Shown: one piece after another, positions 12,469 through 23,423 of the stretch | Layout: every line of letters begins with the position of its first letter | Position numbering within the stretch: position 1 is the first letter of the stretch | Assembly (NCBI RefSeq): GCF_029227915.1 | Contig: NC_079877.1 | Span: 7,876,001-7,940,000 of the forward strand | DNA: 64,000 nt | From: Hydractinia symbiolongicarpus | Lineage: Eukaryota > Cnidaria > Hydrozoa > Anthoathecata > Hydractiniidae | Direction: 5' to 3' | Translations under genes and position numbers: made by a program | Notes under the pieces: model-generated | Seen by the model: only the letters and a program-made list of their open reading frames with translations | Told to the model about the DNA's origin: nothing | Databases searched by the model: none

Positions 12469-15400
12469 ATAAATCTGTTTGAGTTACAACGGTTGCGTCA
12501 CATATTCATACCAACATGTATTTAGCGATAGTATTGGGATATTACTAGGTTGCATCGCTTTTAACAGTGAAACGCTTGACTATGGGACTTAATTGAACTG
12601 ATTTTGGACTTTGACCTTATAAATGTGATAAATGAGCCAGTTTGACTACAAGAAATAAAATTCTTCTTAATTTGACATGATTGCTGGAACTCAGCGATTA
12701 CACTGGGCGCTGTGGTAGCGCTTTATTAACTGTCGGACCAATCTTAGCCAGTAGTTCGCGCTGAAGAAATATAGTCAGTTTCAAAAACTACATTTCATTA
12801 ATTTTCTCACTGTGTCAATTCGTTTGAGTTACAACGGTTGCTTCACATATTCGTACCAACATGTATTTAGTTAATTTTTCCGATATTACTAAGTTGTATC
12901 GCTTTTAACAGTGAAGCGATTGACTGTGCAACTTAATTGAACTAACTTTGGGCTGTGACCTTATAAATGTGATAAATGAGCCAATTGGTCTTCAAGGAAT
13001 AACATTCTTCTTAATTTGACATGATTGCTGGAATACAGCGATTACATTAGGCTCTGTGGTAGCGCTTTGTTAAAAAATTAAGATAAATAAGTCATTTTTT
13101 ACTGTGGGACCAATCCTAGCCGTTAGTTCGCGCTGAAGAAATAGAGACAGTTTCAAAAACTACATTTCATTGATTTTCTAACGGTGTCAATCCGTTTGAG
13201 TTACAACGGTTGCGTCACATATTCGTACCAACATGTATTTAGTGATTTTCTTCCGATGTTACTAAGTTGTATTGCTTTTAACAGTGAAAGATTGACTGAG
13301 GGAATTAATTGAACTGAGTCTGGACTGTGACCTTAAAAATGTGAAAAATGAGCCAATTGTTCTCCAAGGAATAACATTCTTCTTAATTTGACATGATTGC
13401 TGGAACTCAGCGATTACACTGGGCGCTGTGGTAGCGCTTTATTAAAAAATTAAGATAAATAAGTCATTTTTTACTGTGGGACCAATCCTAGCCGTTAGTT
13501 CGCGCTGAAGAAATAGAGACAGTTTCAAAAACTACATTTCATTGACTTTCTAGCGGTATAAATCTGTTTGAGTTACAACGGTTGCGTCACATATTCATAC
13601 CAACATGTATTTAGCGATAGTGTTGGGATATTACTAGGTTGCATCGCTTTTAACAGTGAAACGCTTGACTATGGGACTTAATTGAACTGATTTTGGACTT
13701 TGACCTTATAAATGTGATAAATGAGCCAGTTTGACTACAAGAAATAAAATTCTTCTTAATTTGACATGATTGCTGGAACTCAGCGATTACACTGGGCGCT
13801 GTGGTAGCGCTTTATTAACTGTCGGACCAATCTTAGCCAGTAGTTCGCGCTGAAGAAATATAGTCAGTTTCAAAAACTACATTTCATTAATTTTCTCACT
13901 GTGTCAATTCGTTTGAGTTACAACGGTTGCTTCACATATTCGTACCAACATGTATTTAGTTAATTTTTCCGATATTACTAAGTTGTATCGCTTTTAACAG
14001 TGAAGCGATTGACTGTGCAACTTAATTGAACTAACTTTGGGCTGTGACCTTATAAATGTGATAAATGAGCCAATTGGTCTTCAAGGAATAACATTCTTCT
14101 TAATTTGACATGATTGCTGGAATACAGCGATTACATTAGGCTCTGTGGTAGCGCTTTGTTAAAAAATTAAGATAAATAAGTCATTTTTTACTGTGGGACC
14201 AATCCTAGCCGTTAGTTCGCGCTGAAGAAATAGAGACAGTTTCAAAAACTACATTTCATTGATTTTCTAACGGTGTCAATCCGTTTGAGTTACAACGGTT
14301 GCGTCACATATTCGTACCAACATGTATTTAGTGATTTTCTTCCGATATTACTAAGTTGTATTGCTTTTAACAGTGAAAGATTGACTGAGGGAATTAATTG
14401 AACTGAGTCTGGACTGTGACCTTAAAAATGTGAAAAATGAGCCAATTGTTCTCCAAGGAATAACATTCTTCTTAATTTGACATGATTGCTGGAACTCAGC
14501 GATTACACTGGGCGCTGTGGTAGCGCTTTATTAGAAATTTAAGATAAATAAGTCATTTTTTACTGTGGGACCAATCCTAGCCGTTAGTTCGCGCTGAAGA
14601 AATAGAGACAGTTTCAAAAACTACATTTCATTGACTTTCTAGCGGTATAAATCTGTTTGAGTTACAACGGTTGCGTCACATATTCATACCAACATGTATT
14701 TAGCGATAGTATTGGGATATTACTAGGTTGCATCGCTTTTAACAGTGAAACGCTTGACTATGGGACTTAATTGAACTGATTTTGGACTTTGACCTTATAA
14801 ATGTGATAAATGAGCCAGTTTGACTACAAGAAATAAAATTCTTCTTAATTTGACATGATTGCTGGAACTCAGCGATTACACTGGGCGCTGTGGTAGCGCT
14901 TTATTAACTGTCGGACCAATCTTAGCCAGTAGTTCGCGCTGAAGAAATATAGTCAGTTTCAAAAACTACATTTCATTAATTTTCTCACTGTGTCAATTCG
15001 TTTGAGTTACAACGGTTGCTTCACATATTCGTACCAACATGTATTTAGTTAATTTTTCCGATATTACTAAGTTGTATCGCTTTTAACAGTGAAGCGATTG
15101 ACTGTGCAACTTAATTGAACTAACTTTGGGCTGTGACCTTATAAATGTGATAAATGAGCCAATTGGTCTTCAAGGAATAACATTCTTCTTAATTTGACAT
15201 GATTGCTGGAATACAGCGATTACATTAGGCTCTGTGGTAGCGCTTTGTTAAAAAATTAAGATAAATAAGTCATTTTTTACTGTGGGACCAATCCTAGCCG
15301 TTAGTTCGCGCTGAAGAAATAGAGACAGTTTCAAAAACTACATTTCATTGATTTTCTAACGGTGTCAATCCGTTTGAGTTACAACGGTTGCGTCACATAT

Positions 15401-15735
15401 TCGTACCAACATGTATTTAGTGATTTTCTTCCGATATTACTAAGTTGTATTGCTTTTAACAGTGAAAGATTGACTGAGGGAATTAATTGAACTGAGTCTG
15501 GACTGTGACCTTAAAAATGTGAAAAATGAGCCAATTGTTCTCCAAGGAATAACATTCTTCTTAATTTGACATGATTGCTGGAACTCAGCGATTACACTGG
15601 GCGCTGTGGTAGCGCTTTATTAAAAAATTAAGATAAATAAGTCATTTTTTACTGTGGGACCAATCCTAGCCGTTAGTTCGCGCTGAAGAAATAGCGACAG
15701 TTTCAAAAACTACATTTCATTGACTTTCTAGCGGT
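12469..15735 (+). repeat. HOR domain 3: three copies of a 1089-bp trimer
   Basis: Each unit is E (345) + A (372) + a third monomer (372 bp, ending in the GCGGTATAAATCTG junction). Copies begin at 12469, 13558 and 14647, exactly 1089 bp apart, and the next E starts on schedule at 15736. The copies are nearly identical; I noticed only scattered changes such as TTCCGATGTT/TTCCGATATT, GTGTTGGG/GTATTGGG and TTAGAAATTT/TTAAAAAATT. Flanking E-A pairs at 10633 and 15736 resemble each other more than the internal ones, as if the trimer was amplified inside a pre-existing arrangement. Confidence 0.92.
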
Positions 15736-16190
15736 ATAAATCTGTTTGAGTTACAACGGTTGCGTCACATATTCATACCAACATGTATTTAGCGATAGTA
15801 TTGGGATATTACTAGGTTGCATCGCTTTTAACAGTGAAACGCTTGACTATGGGACTTAATTGAACTGATTTTGGACTTTGACCTTATAAATGTGATAAAT
15901 GAGCCAGTTTGACTACAAGAAATAAAATTCTTCTTAATTTGACATGATTGCTGGAACTCAGCGATTACACTGGGCGCTGTGGTAGCGCTTTATTAACTGT
16001 CGGACCAATCCTAGCCAGTAGTTCGCGCTGAAGAAATATAGTCAGTTTCAAAAACTACATTTCATTAATTTTCTCACTGTGTCAATCCGTTTGAGTTACA
16101 ACGGTTGCTTCACATATTCGTACCAACATGTATTTAGTTAATTTTTCCGATATTACTAAGTTGTATCGCTTTTAACAGTGAAGCGATTGA

Positions 16191-18428
16191 CTGTGCAACT
16201 TAATTGAACTAACTTTGGGCTGTGACCTTAAAAATGTGAAAAATGAGCCAATTGTTCTCCAAGGAATAACATTCTTCTTAATTTGACATGATTGCTGGAA
16301 CTCAGCGATTACACTGGGCGCTGTGGTAGCGCTTTATTAAAAAATTAAGATAAATAAGTCATATTTTACTGTGGGACGAATCCTAGTCGTTAGTTTGCGC
16401 TGAAGAAATAGAGACAGTTTCAACAACTAGATTTCATTGACTTTCTAACGGTGTCAATCCGTTTGAGTTACAACGGTTGCGTCACATATTCGTACCAACA
16501 TGTATTTAGTTATTTTCTTCCGATATTACTAAGTTGGATTGCTTTTAACAGTGAAACGATTGACTGTGCAACTTAATTGAACTAACTTTGGGCTGTGACC
16601 TTATAAATGTGATAAATGAGCCAATTGGTTTTCAAGAAATAACATTTTTCTTAATTTGACATGATTGCTGGAATACAGCGATTACATTAGGCTCTGTGGT
16701 AGCGCTTTGTTAAAAAATTAAGATAAATAAGTCATTTTTTACTGTGGGACCAATCCTAGCCGTTAGTTCGCGCTGAAGAAATAGAGACAGTTTCAAAAAC
16801 TACATTTCATTGACTTTCTAACGGTGTCAATCCGTTTGAGTTACAACGGTTGCGTCACATATTCATACCAACATGTATTTAGCGATAGTATTGGGATATT
16901 ACTAGGTTGCATCGCTTTTAACAGTGAAACGCTTGACTATGGGAATTAATTGAACTGATTTTGGACCTTGACCTTATAAATGTGATAAATAAGCCAGTTT
17001 GACTACAAGAATTAAAATTCTTCTTAATTTGACATGATTGCTGGGACTCAGCGATTACACTGGGCGCTGTGGTAGCGCTTTATCAAAAAATTAAGATAAA
17101 TAAGTCATTTTTTACTGTGGGACGAATCCTAGTCGTTAGTTTGCGCTGAAGAAATAGAGACAGTTTCAACAACTAGATTTCATTGACTTTCTAACGGTGT
17201 CATTCCGTTTGAGTTACAACGGTTGCGTCACATATTCGTACCAACATGTATTTAGTTATTTTCTTCCGATATTACTAATTTGGATTGCTTTTAACAGTGA
17301 AACGATTGACTGTGCAACTTAATTGAACTAACTTTGGGCTGTGACCTTAAAAATGTGAAAAATGAGCCAATTGTTCTCCAAGGAATAACATTCTTCTTAA
17401 TTTGACATGATTGCTGGAACTCAGCGATTACACTGGGCGCTGTGGTAGCGCTTTATTAAAAAATTAAGATAAATAAGTCATATTTTACTGTGGGACGAAT
17501 CCTAGTCGTTAGTTTGCGCTGAAGAAATAGAGACAGTTTCAACAACTAGATTTCATTGACTTTCTAACGGTGTCAATCCGTTTGAGTTACAACGGTTGCG
17601 TCACATATTCGTACCAACATGTATTTAGTTATTTTCTTCCGATATTACTAAGTTGGATTGCTTTTAACAGTGAAACGATTGACTGTGCAACTTAATTGAA
17701 CTAACTTTGGGCTGTGACCTTATAAATGTGATAAATGAGCCAATTGGTTTTCAAGAAATAACATTCTTCTTAATTTGACATGATTGCTGGAATACAGCGA
17801 TTACATTAGGCTCTGTGGTAGCGCTTTGTTAAAAAATTAAGATAAATAAGTCATTTTTTACTGTGGGACCAATCCTAGCCGTTAGTTCGCGCTGAAGAAA
17901 TAGAGACAGTTTCAAAAACTACATTTCATTGACTTTCTAACGGTGTCAATCCGTTTGAGTTACAACGGTTGCGTCACATATTCATACCAACATGTATTTA
18001 GCGATAGTATTGGGATATTACTAGGTTGCATCGCTTTTAACAGTGAAACGCTTGACTATGGGAATTAATTGAACTGATTTTGGACCTTGACCTTATAAAT
18101 GTGATAAATAAGCCAGTTTGACTACAAGAATTAAAATTCTTCTTAATTTGACATGATTGCTGGGACTCAGCGATTACACTGGGCGCTGTGGTAGCGCTTT
18201 ATCAAAAAATTAAGATAAATAAGTCATTTTTTACTGTGGGACGAATCCTAGTCGTTAGTTTGCGCTGAAGAAATAGAGACAGTTTCAACAACTAGATTTC
18301 ATTGACATTCTAACGGTGTCATTCCGTTTGAGTTACAACGGTTGCGTCACATATTCGTACCAACATGTATTTAGTTATTTTCTTCCGATATTACTAATTT
18401 GGATTGCTTTTAACAGTGAAACGATTGA
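16191..18428 (+). repeat. HOR domain 4: 1119-bp tandem duplication
   Basis: Positions 16191-17309 and 17310-18428 are a direct tandem duplication of three 373-bp lengths. Diagnostic features occur in both copies: CATATTTTACTG, AAGTTGGATTGC, TTGGTTTTCAAG, CTTTATCAAAAAATT and GTCATTCCGTTTGAG. The ends fall inside CGATTGACTGTG, so the duplication does not respect the monomer phase used here. The copies differ at few positions (for example AACATTTTTC/AACATTCTTC and GACTTTC/GACATTC), so the event is recent relative to the array. Confidence 0.88.
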
Positions 18429-20182
18429 CTGTGGGAATTAATTAAACTGATTCTGGACTGTGACCTTATAAATGTGATAAATGAGCCAATTGGTCTTCAA
18501 GGAATAACATTCTTCTTAATTTGACATGATTGCTGGAATTCAGCGATTACATTAGGCTCTGTGGTAGCGCTTTGTTAAAAAATTAAGATAAATAAGTCAT
18601 TTTTTACTGTGGGACCAATCCTAGCCTTTAGTTCGCGCTGAAGAAATAGAGACAGTTTCAAAAACTACATTTCATTGACTTTCTAACGGTGTCAACCCGT
18701 TTGAGTTACAACGGTTGCGTCACATATTCGTACCAACATGTATTTAGTGATTTTCTTCCGATATTACTAAGTTGTATTGCTTTTAACAGTGAAACGATTG
18801 ACTGAGGGAGTTAATTGAACTGATTCTGGACTGTGACCTTATAAATGTGAAAAATGAGCCAATTGTTCTTCAAGGAATAACATTCTTCTTAATTTGACAT
18901 GATTGCTGGAACTCAGCGATTACACTGGTCGCTGTGGTAGCGCTTTATTAAAAAATTAAGATAAATAAGTCATTTATTACTGTGGGACCAATCCTAGCCT
19001 TTAGTTCGCGCTGAAGAAATAGAGACAGTTTCAAAAACTACATTTCATTGACTTTCTAACGGTGTCAACCCGTTTGAGTTACAACGGTTGCGTCACATAT
19101 TCGTACCAACATGTATTTAGTTATTTTCTTCTGATATCACTAAGTTGTATTGCTTTTAACAGTGAAACGATTGGCTGTGGGAATTAACTGAACTGATTCT
19201 GGAATGTGACCTTATTAATGTGATAAATGAGGCAATTGTTCTCCAAGGAATGACATTCTTCTTAATTTGACATGATTGCTGGAACTCAGCGATTACACTG
19301 GGCGCTGTGGTAGCGCTTTATTAAAAGATTAAGATAAATAAGTCATTTTTTACTGTGGGACAAATCCTAGTCGTTAGTTCGCGCTGAAGAAATAGAGACA
19401 GTTTCACAAACTACATTTCATTGACTTTCTAACGGTGTCAATCCGTTTGAGTTGCAACGGTTGCGTCACATATTCGCACCAACATGTATTTAGTGATTTT
19501 CTTCCGACATTACTAAGTTGTATTGCTTTTAACAGTGAAACGATTGACTGAGGGAGTTAATTGAACTGATTCTGGACTGTGACCTTATAAATGTGAAAAA
19601 TGAGCCAATTGTTCTCCAAGGAATAACATTCTTCTTAATTTGACATGATTGCTGGTACTCAGCGATTACACTGGTCGCTGTGGTAGCGCTTTATTAAAAA
19701 ATTAACATAAATAAGTCATTTATTACTGTGGGACGAATCCTAGTCGTTACTTCGCGCTGAAGAAATAGAGTCAGTTTCAAAAACTAGATTTCATTGACTT
19801 TCTAACGGTGTCAATCCGTTTGAGTTACAACGGTTGCGTCACATATTCGTACCAACATGTATTTAGTTATTTTCTTCCGATATTACTAAGTTGTATTGCT
19901 TTTAACAGTGAAACGATTGACTGTGGGAATGAATTGAACTGATTCTGGACTGTGACCTTATTAATGTGATAAATGAGGCAATTGGTCTCCAAGAAATAAC
20001 ATTCTTCTTAATTTGACATGATTGCTGGAATTCAGCGATTACATTAGGCTCTGTGGTAGCGCTTTATTTGAAAATTTAGAGAAATAAGTCTTTTCTTACT
20101 GTGGGACCAATCCTGGCCGTTAGCACGCGCTGAACAAATAAGAACAGTTATAAAGACTACACTTCATTGACTTTCTAGCTAT
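18429..20182 (+). repeat. Satellite stretch without a clear HOR
   Basis: This holds full-length 373-bp monomers starting at 18691, 19064, 19437 and 19810. The only local echo is between neighbouring units: both 18691 and 19064 begin GTCAACCCG and are preceded by CTAGCCTTTAG. The unit at 19064 carries the GATATCACT and CGATTGGCTG markers of 10261 and 12096. No gene or other element is seen. Confidence 0.8.
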
Positions 20183-20555
20183 TTAAATCCGTTTGAGTTA
20201 CAACGGTTGCGTCACATATTCGTACCAACAAGTATTTAGCGATAGTATTCGGATATTACCAGGTTGCATCCCTTTTAACAGTGAAACAATTGACTGTGGG
20301 AGTTAATTGAACTGATTCTGGACTGTGACCTTATAAATGTGATAAATGAGTTAATTGTTTTCCAAGGAATAACATTCTTCTTAATTTGACATGATTGCTG
20401 GAACTCAGCGATTACACTGGGCGCTGTGGTAGCGCTTTATTAAAAAATTAGGATAAACAAGTCATTTTTTACTGTGGGACGAATCCAAGTCTTTAGTTCG
20501 CGCTGAAGAAATAGAGACAGTTTCAAAAACTACATTTCATTGACTTTCTAACGGT

Positions 20556-20727
20556 GTCAATCCGTTTGAGTTGCAACGGTTGCGTCAAATATTCGCACCA
20601 ACATGTATTTAGTGATTTTCTTCCGACATTACTCAGTTGTATTGCTTTTAACGAATCCTAGTCGTTACTTCGCGCTGAAGAAATAGAGTCAGTTTCAAAA
20701 ACTAGATTTCATTGACTTTCTAACGGT
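20556..20727 (+). repeat. Truncated 172-bp monomer, copy 1
   Basis: A full unit is cut internally by 201 bp. The left part ends GCTTTTAAC and continues directly into GAATCCTAGTCG, which normally lies beyond the twin-dyad and A/T-tract region. The two-base AC at 20651-20652 could come from either side, so the junction has 2-bp microhomology, as expected of end-joining or replication slippage. Both dyads and the A6...T6 segment are missing from this unit, while the AACGG/CCGTT triad remains. Confidence 0.92.
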
Positions 20728-21472
20728 GTCAATCCGTTTGAGTTACAACGGTTGCGTCACATATTCGTACCAACATGTATTTAGTTATTTTCTTCCGATA
20801 TTACTAAGTTGTATTGCTTTTAACAGTGAAACGATTGACTGTGGTAATGAATTGAACTGATTCTGGACTGTGATCTTATTAATGTGATAAATGGGGCAAT
20901 TGGTCTCCAAGAAATAACATTCTTCTTAATTTGACATGATTGCTGGAATTCAGCGATACATTGGGCTCTGTGGTAGCGCTTTATTTGAAAATTTAGATAA
21001 ATAAGTCTTTTCTTACTGTGGGACCAATCCTGGCCGTTAGCACGCGCTGAACAAATAAGAACAGTTATAAAGACTACATTTCATTGACTTTCTAGCGATT
21101 TAAATCCGTTTGAGTTACAACGGTTGCGTCACATATTCGTACCAACAAGTATTTAGCGATAGTATTCGGATATTACTAGGTTGCATCCCTTTTAACAGTG
21201 AAACAATTGACTGTGGGACTTAAATGAACTGATTCTGGACTGTGACCTTCTAAATGTGATAAATGAGTTAATTGTTCTCCAAGGAATAACATTCTTCTTA
21301 ATTTGACATGATTGCTGGAACTCAGCGATTACACTGGGCGCTGTGGTAGCGCTTTATTAAAAAATTAGGATAAACAAGTCATTTTTTACTGTGGGACGAA
21401 TCCTAGTCGTTAGTTCGCGCTGAAGAAATAGAGACAGTTTCAAAAACTACATTTCATTGACTTTCTAACGGT

Positions 21473-21644
21473 GTCAATCCGTTTGAGTTGCAACGGTTGC
21501 GTCAAATATTCGCACCAACATGTATTTAGTGATTTTCTTCCGACATTACTCAGTTGTATTGCTTTTAACGAATCCTAGTCGTTACTTCGCGCTGAAGAAA
21601 TAGAGTCAGTTTCAAAAACTAGATTTCATTGACTTTCTAACGGT
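21473..21644 (+). repeat. Truncated 172-bp monomer, copy 2
   Basis: It has the same internal deletion as the unit at 20556, with the same junction (AC at 21568-21569) and the same linked variants (CAAATATTCGC, ACTCAG). It is therefore a descendant of the same event, copied as part of the 917-bp unit. Confidence 0.92.
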
Positions 21645-23129
21645 GTCAATCCGTTTGAGTTACAACGGTTGCGTCACATATTCGTACCAACATGTATTTA
21701 GTTATTTTCTTCCGATATTACTAAGTTGTATTGCTTTTAACAGTGAAACGATTGACTGTGGGAATGAATTGAACTGATTCTGGACTGTGATCTTATTAAT
21801 GTGATAAATGGGGCAATTGGTCTCCAAGAAATAACATTCTTCTTAATTTGACATGATTGCTGGAATTCAGCGATACATTAGGCTCTGTGGTAGCGCTTTA
21901 TTTGAAAATTTAGATAAATAAGTCTTTTCTTACTGTGGGACCAATCCTGGCCGTTAGCACGCGCTGAACAAATAAGAACAGTTATAAGGACTACATTTCA
22001 TTGACTTTCTAGCTATTTAAATCCGTTTGAGTTACAACGGTTGCGTCACATATTCGTACCAACAAGTATTTAGCGATAGTATTCGGATATTACTAGGTTG
22101 CATCCCTTTTAACAGTGAAACAATTGACTGTGGGACTTAATTGATCTGATTCTGGACTGTGACCTTCTAAATGTGATAAATGAGTTAATTGTTCTCCAAG
22201 GAATAACATTCTTCTTAATTTGACATGATTGCTGGAACTCAGCGATTACACTGGGCGCTGTGGTAGCGCTTTATTAAAAAATTAGGATAAATAAGTCATT
22301 TTTTACTGTGGGACGAATCTTAGTCATTAGTTCGCGCTGAAGAAATAGAGACAGTTTCAAAAACTACATTTCATTGACTTTCTAACGGTGTCAATCCGTT
22401 TGAGTTGCAACGGTTGCGTCAAATATTCGCACCAACATGTATTTACTGATTTTCTTCCGACATTACTAAGTTGTATTGCTTTTAACAGTGAAACGATTGA
22501 CTGGGGGAGTTAATTGAACTGATTCTGGACTGTGACCTTATAAATGTGAAAAATGAGCCAATTGTTCTCCAAGGAATAACATTCTTCTTAATTTGACATG
22601 ATTGCTGGAACTCAGCGATTACACTGGTCGCTGTGGTAGCGCTTTATTAAAAAATTAAGATAAATAAGTCATTTATTACTGTGGGACGAATCCTAGTCGT
22701 TACTTCGCGCTGAAGAAATAGAGTCAGTTTCAAAAACTAGATTTCATTGACTTTCTAACGGTGTCAATCCGTTTGAGTTACAACGGTTGCGTCACATATT
22801 CGTACCAACATGTATTTAGTTATTTTCTTCCGATATTACTAAGTTGTATTGCTTTTAACAGTGAAACGATTGAGTGTGGGAATTAATTAAACTGATTCTG
22901 GACTGTGACCTTATAAATGTGATAAATGAGTTAATTGTTCTCCAAGGAATATCATTCTTCTTAATTTGACATGATTGCTGGAACTCAGCGATTACACTGG
23001 GCGCTGTGGTAGCGCTTTATTAAAAAATTAAGATAAATAAGTCATTTTTTACTGTGGGACGAATCCTAGTCGTTAGTTTGCGCTGAAGAAATAGAGACAG
23101 TTTCAAAAACTACATTTCATTGACTTTCT

Positions 23130-23159
23130 AACGGTGTCAATCCGTTTGAGTTGCAACGG
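23130..23159 (+). other. AACGG / CCGTT / AACGG motif triad at a monomer junction
   Basis: Three five-base motifs in alternating orientation sit across the monomer boundary: AACGG (23130-23134), CCGTT (23142-23146) and AACGG (23155-23159), with spacers of 7 and 8 bp. Either neighbouring pair forms a perfect 5-bp inverted repeat. The set recurs in most monomers of the window; the first motif is changed in types with a TTTAAATCCG or GTATAAATCTG junction. AACGG resembles the core bound by Myb-type DNA-binding domains, but no binding is shown. Confidence 0.6.
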
Positions 23160-23345
23160 TTGCGTCAAATATTCGCACCAACATGTATTTAGTGATTTTC
23201 TTCCGACATTACTAAGTTGTATTGCTTTTAACAGTGAAACGATTGACTGGGGGAGTTAATTGAACTGATTCTGGACTGTGACCTTATAAATGTTAAAAAT
23301 GAGCCAATTGTTCTCCAAGGAATAACATTCTTCTTAATTTGACAT

Positions 23346-23366
23346 GATTGCTGGAACTCAGCGATT
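23346..23366 (+). other. Dyad 1 of the conserved block (stem-loop capable)
   Basis: GATTGCTG (23346-23353) and CAGCGATT (23359-23366) are inverted repeats around the loop GAACT. Six of eight pairs are Watson-Crick and two are G-T. Across the array the loop varies (GAACT, GAATT, GAATA, GAAAT, GATTT) while both arms are mostly kept. In the right part of the window some units weaken the stem (GATTGCCGAACTC, GATTGCCAGAACTC). It could form a hairpin in RNA or a cruciform in DNA; whether it does is unknown. Confidence 0.6.
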
Positions 23367-23371
23367 ACACT

Positions 23372-23390
23372 GGGCGCTGTGGTAGCGCTT
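23372..23390 (+). other. Dyad 2 of the conserved block (stem-loop capable)
   Basis: GCGCT (23374-23378) and AGCGC (23384-23388) are perfect 5-bp inverted repeats around the loop GTGGT, extendable by two G-T pairs on the outside. It lies only 5 bp after dyad 1. The right arm AGCGC is nearly invariant in the array; the left arm is GCTCT in many units (one mismatch) or GCGCTCTGG in others. Confidence 0.6.
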
Positions 23391-23394
23391 TATT

Positions 23395-23423
23395 AAAAAA
23401 TTAAGATAAATAAGTCATTTTTT
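23395..23423 (+). other. A6...T6 tract segment (possible curved DNA)
   Basis: A run of six A (23395-23400) and a run of six T (23418-23423) have centres about 23 bp apart, roughly two helical turns, within an almost pure A/T stretch. Phased A-tracts are known to bend DNA. This is the segment precisely lost in the E-type short monomers. The bend itself is inferred and not measured. Confidence 0.55.

Larger units (their letters stand above)
20183..22389 (+). repeat. HOR domain 5: 917-bp unit containing a truncated monomer
   Basis: The order is full monomer, 172-bp truncated monomer, full monomer. Truncated units start at 20556 and 21473, 917 bp apart. The C-like units at 20183, 21100 and 22017 are also spaced by 917 bp. 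The copies share unusual bases such as GCGTCAAATATTCGC, ACATTACTCAG, GTTACTTCGCGC and GAGTCAG. Because the deletion is present with the same junction in both copies, it arose once and was then amplified with its neighbours. Confidence 0.9.

Noticed and set aside
22998-23066. Functional tRNA gene
   Set aside because: There is only a resemblance to D-arm and B-box. No acceptor stem or anticodon arm can be folded, and a T6 run lies between the boxes. Kept only as a low-confidence origin hypothesis.
23170-23186. Possible CENP-B box at ATTCGCACCAACATG
   Set aside because: It matches the TTCG....A part of the motif but lacks the essential CGGG (ATGT stands there) in the monomers examined. Not supported as a CENP-B site.
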